Shown: positions 10,402 through 13,499 of the stretch, in pieces
Position numbering within the stretch: the first letter of the stretch is position 1
How the letters are laid out: the number at the start of each line of letters is the position of its first letter
Origin: an uncultured Oscillospiraceae bacterium
GTDB lineage: Bacteria; Bacillota; Clostridia; Oscillospirales; Oscillospiraceae
Length of the DNA stretch: 13,499 nucleotides
Reading direction: 5' to 3'
Assembly (NCBI GenBank): GCA_958436045.1
Contig: CAUBIP010000049.1
Coordinates: forward strand, 1-13,499
Position numbers and translations under genes: made by a program
The notes under the pieces: generated by a model
What the model was told of the DNA's origin: nothing
Databases searched by the model: none
The model's input: the letters and a program-made list of their open reading frames with translations, nothing else

Positions 10402-12639
10402 ATGACGCTTATGAAAGCAAAAAAGCCGCTGGCTCTGCTGCTGGCGCTTCTGGCGGCGCTGTCGCTGCTCGGCACCACGGCGCTGGCGGCAGGGCTGCCG
10501 GAGGAAACGATTGCGGCACAAACGGAGCTGTGCGGCGAGGACTGCGGACACACGCACGAAGAAGTATTTTCACACACGGAACACACAGAAGAATCCCTGC
10601 CGGAACCGGAAGAAATAGCTGTGCCGGTGGCAACACCTCTGTTGGAACAGCCTGAACCGGAAGCCGGACAGCCCTCCGATACCTCCGGCGTGATTCCGGG
10701 CAGCGGCATCTATTGGGAACTCAACGAATATGGCTGGCTCATGCTCTCCGGCAACGGGAGCTGTCCTACATTTGTAAGCCCGGACGACCAGCCGTGGGCG
10801 GCGGTGCGGGAACAGATCACGCAGGTGTGGTTTGAGGATATGGAGGAACTCGCCATCCCCAGTCTTGCCTACTGGTTTACCGGCTGCACCGCCCTGACCA
10901 TGGCGGAGATTCCCTACACCACGCCGGTCATCGGGGCGGCGACCTTTGCGGATTGCCCCTCACTGCGGCAGATTCAGCTCTATTACAGCGGCGCTTTTAC
11001 CATCGTCCCCGGCGCGTTTTCCACCGACTCGCTCACACCGCTGCTGGTGCTGTATATCCCGGAATATGACAGCGTTCTGGATACTCTCGCGACATACGAC
11101 TGGACGGAGGATCGCCGCGCCGCCTACTTTGAGGACGTTTACGGCATCACCCTGCTGGCGACAGGGTACTGCTTCAACTGCAAACGAACGTGCAACTATA
11201 CGGTGGCGTATGAGCAGTGGACAAGCAGCGAGCATTGCGTCCGCCACTGGTGCTCCAACTGCGGCTACGATCAGGCGGGCGGCGTCAACGGAGAAGCCCA
11301 CAGCTTCCGAAGCGGCGTCTGCTCCAAATGCGGCTACTCCAACGGCAGCGGCGGAGGCGGCGGTGGAGGTGGAAACGTCTGTTACCACAGCTCGACCCGT
11401 ACCTCATGGAGCGGCTGCGACTGGTATGAATACTGCCGTTCCTGCGGCGCGCTGGTGGACTACGGCACCAGCCACGGCACCTACGTTTACGGCGCGTGGG
11501 AGTATTACAGCAGCAGCCAGCACCGGCGCAGCTACGCCTGCTCCGACTGCGGCGAGGGAACCTATCGCTACGCCTCCCATTCGGTTTCAACGCAGTACGC
11601 GCAGTACAGCGCAGCCCAGCACCGAACCGTGCAATCCTGCTCCGTCTGCAATGCGACGCTCTCCTCGTCCTATTCCGCCCATACCTTCACCTACGGAAGC
11701 TGGCAGAGCGATTCTGACACGCAGCACCGCAGGACCAAGACCTGCTCCGCCTGCGGATACAGCGAGTATGAATACGCCGCCCATTCCCTGACTGCCGGTG
11801 CATGGCAGACCGACGAGGGCGCGAACTATTCCACCCGCCACAAGCGGCTGCTCTCCTGCACCTGCGGGTACAGCCGGTATGAGTACGCCGCGCATCAATG
11901 CACGTCCGAGGAAGCGTGGCGGGATTTTGACGCAGAGCGCCACACCCGCCATGAATCCTGTCTGTGCGGATACGAAAGAAACCTTTATACCTACCATGTC
12001 TTTTTGGACACGCTGACGCTGTTCAGCGATACGGAGCATACAAGAACCCGCACCTGTGAGTGCGGGCGCGTTGTTACGGCAGAGGAAGCCCATGTGTTTC
12101 AGTACGGCGCGTGGCAGAGCGTTTCCGACACGGAGCATCGCCGCGCCGTTTCCTGCGATTGCGGGTATAATGGCTTTGCGGTGCAGGCGCATCTTGACGG
12201 GGACAGCGACGGATACTGTGATGACTGCGGTTATCTGCTGACCCGATTTTCAGTCATCGTCCCTGCCGGTATGACGCTGACCGTATCAAAAACCGGCACA
12301 GTCTATGCCGCATCCAACGTCCGCATCGTCAACCGCTCCACCGGCGCGGTCAGCGTCAGCTCCGTCACCCTGCGCACAGAGAGCGGCTGGACGCTGGTGC
12401 CGTTTTCCACCAATATGGCAACAGAAAAGGTGGACAGCCGTAAAATCGGCTTTTCTGTCAACGGCGCACAGAGCAGGACGACCGGCGCGGAGGAAGCCCT
12501 GCCCCTCGGCGGCGGCTGGCGCATTCCCGGCGGCGAGGCGCTGCCGCTGCACTATGACGCGGTGGTATCTGCCGCCTCCCGTCCCATCTCCGAGCAGGTG
12601 CTGACCGTGATTTTCGTGCTGGAATGGGCGGGCGCGTAA
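10402..12639 (+). CDS. Large secreted Cys/His-repeat surface protein with BspA-like segment
   Basis: A 745-residue modular secreted protein. Residues 1-30: signal peptide (cleavage ALA-A). 44-64: Cys/His cluster CGEDCGHTHEEVFSHTEHTE, a possible metal site. 66-98: Glu/Pro linker. 100-250: BspA-type leucine-rich segment, with IYWELNEYGWLMLSGNG and IGAATFADCPSLRQIQLYYS as its two typical parts. 257-614: about ten Cys/His repeats, interrupted by a Gly8 spacer (317-324). 616-745: the same beta-type domain as the two preceding proteins (FSVIVPAGMTLTVS, RIVNRSTGAVSVSS, EKVDSRKIGF, LTVIFVLEWAGA). It starts at ATG 10402 with AAGGAGG 11 bases after the previous stop. No cell-wall sorting signal is visible. 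BspA-like and Cys-rich repeats suggest adhesion or contact between cells; it is possibly the main mating-surface protein of the element. Confidence 0.8.
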   Translation: MTLMKAKKPLALLLALLAALSLLGTTALAAGLPEETIAAQTELCGEDCGHTHEEVFSHTEHTEESLPEPEEIAVPVATPLLEQPEPEAGQPSDTSGVIPGSGIYWELNEYGWLMLSGNGSCPTFVSPDDQPWAAVREQITQVWFEDMEELAIPSLAYWFTGCTALTMAEIPYTTPVIGAATFADCPSLRQIQLYYSGAFTIVPGAFSTDSLTPLLVLYIPEYDSVLDTLATYDWTEDRRAAYFEDVYGITLLATGYCFNCKRTCNYTVAYEQWTSSEHCVRHWCSNCGYDQAGGVNGEAHSFRSGVCSKCGYSNGSGGGGGGGGNVCYHSSTRTSWSGCDWYEYCRSCGALVDYGTSHGTYVYGAWEYYSSSQHRRSYACSDCGEGTYRYASHSVSTQYAQYSAAQHRTVQSCSVCNATLSSSYSAHTFTYGSWQSDSDTQHRRTKTCSACGYSEYEYAAHSLTAGAWQTDEGANYSTRHKRLLSCTCGYSRYEYAAHQCTSEEAWRDFDAERHTRHESCLCGYERNLYTYHVFLDTLTLFSDTEHTRTRTCECGRVVTAEEAHVFQYGAWQSVSDTEHRRAVSCDCGYNGFAVQAHLDGDSDGYCDDCGYLLTRFSVIVPAGMTLTVSKTGTVYAASNVRIVNRSTGAVSVSSVTLRTESGWTLVPFSTNMATEKVDSRKIGFSVNGAQSRTTGAEEALPLGGGWRIPGGEALPLHYDAVVSAASRPISEQVLTVIFVLEWAGA
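11170..12243 (+). repeat. Protein-level array of Cys/His (H-C-x1-2-C-H) repeats
   Basis: About ten units of 32-37 residues cover residues 257-614 of the large secreted protein. The common pattern is W or aromatic, x5-9, H-R-R/T, x3-4, C-x(1-2)-C-G, x7-9, A-x-H. The clearest unit is TFTYGSWQSDSDTQHRRTKT then CSACGYSEYEYAAH. Early units use C-x2-C; later ones (residues 486, 520, 552 and 585) use C-x-C. The array ends in DGDSDGYCDDCG. DNA identity between units is modest, so this is an old array rather than a recent tandem duplication. Confidence 0.75.
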
Positions 12640-12676
12640 CAATTCGCCCCACTATGCGGGAAAGGAGGGATGACCC

Positions 12677-13169
12677 TTGCAGGAGGAAGTGGAAAACAGA
12701 GCGGTCACGCTGGTCATCAGCGCGACAAAGCTCACCGGGCGGCTGCTGAAAGCCGCCATTCTGAAATATCTGGCAAGCCGAAAGGAAAAGCGGCTGCAAA
12801 AAGCCCGCGCCGGAAAAGCCCACCGGCAAGCAGACGGTGAAGCAGCTCATCGGGCAGAATCAGGGCGTCTCCAATATCGAGATCACCGACAGCAATATCA
12901 AATCCTTTGAGCGCGTGGCACGGAAATACGGCGTGGATTTCGCTCTGAAAAAGGATAAGTCCGGGGATATTCCCAAATACCTTGTTTTTTTCAAAGCCCG
13001 CGACGCCGACGCTTTGACGGCGGCGTTCCGGGAATACACTGCAAAAGAGGTCAAGCGGGCCTCGCAGGACAAACCCTCGGTGCTGGAGCAGCTCCGTGCG
13101 CTCAAGGCGAAGGTGCTGTCCCTTACGCCGGACAAAGCCCGGAACAAGGACAAGGGGCTGGAGCTATGA
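12677..13169 (+). pseudogene. pcfB: pcfB-like gene (DUF3801), frameshifted
   Basis: The DUF3801/PcfB protein acts with the relaxase and VirD4 in loading the transfer complex of Gram-positive conjugative plasmids. Frame one starts at TTG 12677 (AAAGGAGGGA six bases before) and encodes MQEEVENRAVTLVISATKLT to KRLQK. Frame two encodes KPAPEKPTGKQTVKQLIGQN, GVSNIEITDSNIKSFERVAR, KYGVDFALKKDKSG, PKYLVFFKARDADAL and runs to the TGA at 13169. The switch is at the A5 run 12798-12802; removing one A joins the frames into one ~164-residue protein of normal DUF3801 layout. This is a real mutation, a sequencing error in a homopolymer, or slippage. The codon shift needed (+1) is not the classic -1 heptamer. 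The stop overlaps the virD4 start (ATGA). Confidence 0.85.
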
Positions 13170-13474
13170 AACAGATCAACGTAAAAAAGCTCCTGCTTCC
13201 CAACCTCCCCTACGTTTTTATCGCGCTCTTTGCCACCAAGCTGGGGCAGGCGGCGCGGCTGGCTCCCGGCGCGGACTTCTCTCAAAAGGCGCTGCACATC
13301 ATGGAGGGCTTCGCCGCCGCGTTCCAATCGGCGCTGCCCAGCTTTCACCCCATCGACCTGTGCGTGGGCATTGCCGCCGCCCTGCTCATCCGGCTTGCCG
13401 TCTACGTCAAGGGGAAGAACGCGCGGAAGTTTCGGAAGAATATCGAGTACGGCAGCGCAAGATGGAGTGCATAA
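13166..13474 (+). CDS. virD4: VirD4/TraG coupling protein, N-terminal part, interrupted
   Basis: The first ~100 residues of a type IV coupling protein, the ATPase that brings the relaxase-DNA complex to the conjugation channel. MKQINVKKLLLPNLPYVFIA begins the first transmembrane helix, FHPIDLCVGIAAALLIRLAV is the second, and YVKGKNARKFRKNIEYGSAR-W is the conserved motif before the ATPase domain. Relatives have about 600 residues and continue with a Gly-x-x-Asp/Glu-I segment, then Walker A. Here the frame ends three codons after W100 at TAA 13472-13474, in sequence of quite different composition. ATG 13166 overlaps the pcfB stop, as in other elements. No Walker A or B is present, so this fragment cannot work alone. 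Confidence 0.85.
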   Translation: MKQINVKKLLLPNLPYVFIALFATKLGQAARLAPGADFSQKALHIMEGFAAAFQSALPSFHPIDLCVGIAAALLIRLAVYVKGKNARKFRKNIEYGSARWSA

Positions 13475-13499
13475 TTTTAAGTGTAAATGACACATACAT
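13466..13499. mobile_element. Probable left edge of an element inserted in virD4
   Basis: VirD4 homology ends at the TGG codon 13463-13465. The following 34 bases are strongly AT-rich, with stops in the virD4 frame (TAA at 13472), in contrast to the GC-rich coding sequence before. Starting GTGCATAATTTTAAGTG, it could be the 5' end of a group II intron (these usually begin GTGYG, only partly matched) or an IS end. The window stops too soon to tell. Confidence 0.45.

Larger units (their letters stand above)
6768..13465 (+). mobile_element. Segment of a Tn1549-like integrative conjugative element
   Basis: The block includes a DUF6017 initiator-like gene, a run of secreted proteins, a DUF3801/PcfB gene and a VirD4 coupling-protein gene, all on one strand with short gaps. 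This is typical of Clostridia conjugative elements. The left part is lost at the recombinase stub and the right part is interrupted inside virD4. Relaxase, VirB4-type ATPase and other channel genes are not in the window. Boundaries are inferred from where homology stops. Confidence 0.75.

Noticed and set aside
10946..11791. 281-codon frame inside the large secreted protein gene
   Set aside because: Thr/Ala/Pro-rich +1 shadow of the Cys/His repeats; no start context.
12797..12803. Programmed -1 frameshift in pcfB
   Set aside because: The frame needed is +1 (or -2) relative to the start frame, so a classic A-AAA-AAG -1 signal does not fit, and no stimulating hairpin is obvious.

Overview
The window looks like chromosome from a moderately GC-rich Clostridia member, most likely of the Oscillospiraceae (Faecalibacterium/Gemmiger-like) gut group. 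This is inferred from strong AGGAGG-type ribosome sites, TTGACA/TATAAT promoters, a CCA-encoding tRNA, and the types of prophage and conjugative-element genes. No marker gene fixes the genus.

Region 1 (1-~2466, minus strand) is part of a prophage head-morphogenesis operon. In transcription order it holds a 5'-truncated minor head protein whose C-terminus carries a CdiA-CT/tRNase-like toxin domain, a small two-helix membrane protein, a 64-residue unknown, an HK97 gp10-like protein and a scaffold protein that runs off the window. A compact plus-strand transcription unit lies in the gap after the toxin gene: a near-consensus promoter, a GNRA stem-loop and a strong terminator. It is a candidate ~70-nt small RNA not explained by the coding map.

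Region 2 (2473-5605) is core chromosome. tRNA-Thr(GGT) has a consensus promoter and its own terminator. Divergent from it is a marR - DUF1538 - P-II-like operon. The membrane protein is a tandem DUF1538 fusion (UmpA/UmpB-like cation/proton antiporter), and the P-II-like protein is also duplicated. MarR probably controls transcription and the P-II-like protein probably controls transport.

Region 3 (5605-6840) is a scarred junction: an XRE regulator, a possible solo IS150-like end, a bidirectional terminator and the C-terminal stub of a large serine recombinase.

Region 4 (~6768-13465, plus strand) is a segment of an integrative conjugative element of the Tn1549-like Clostridia type. A Cys-rich unknown and a DUF6017 replication-initiator-like gene come first; the latter holds iteron-like repeats beside an AT-rich tract inside its coding sequence. 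Next come a membrane-anchored extracellular protein and three secreted proteins sharing one C-terminal beta-type domain, one of them with about ten Cys/His repeats. The segment ends with a frameshifted pcfB (DUF3801) gene and the first ~100 codons of the VirD4/TraG coupling protein. VirD4 is cut off at its conserved GSARW motif by unrelated AT-rich DNA, probably another inserted element.

Both mobile segments look decayed: truncated head gene, recombinase stub, frameshifted pcfB and interrupted virD4. The surface-protein block and the DUF6017 gene remain intact.
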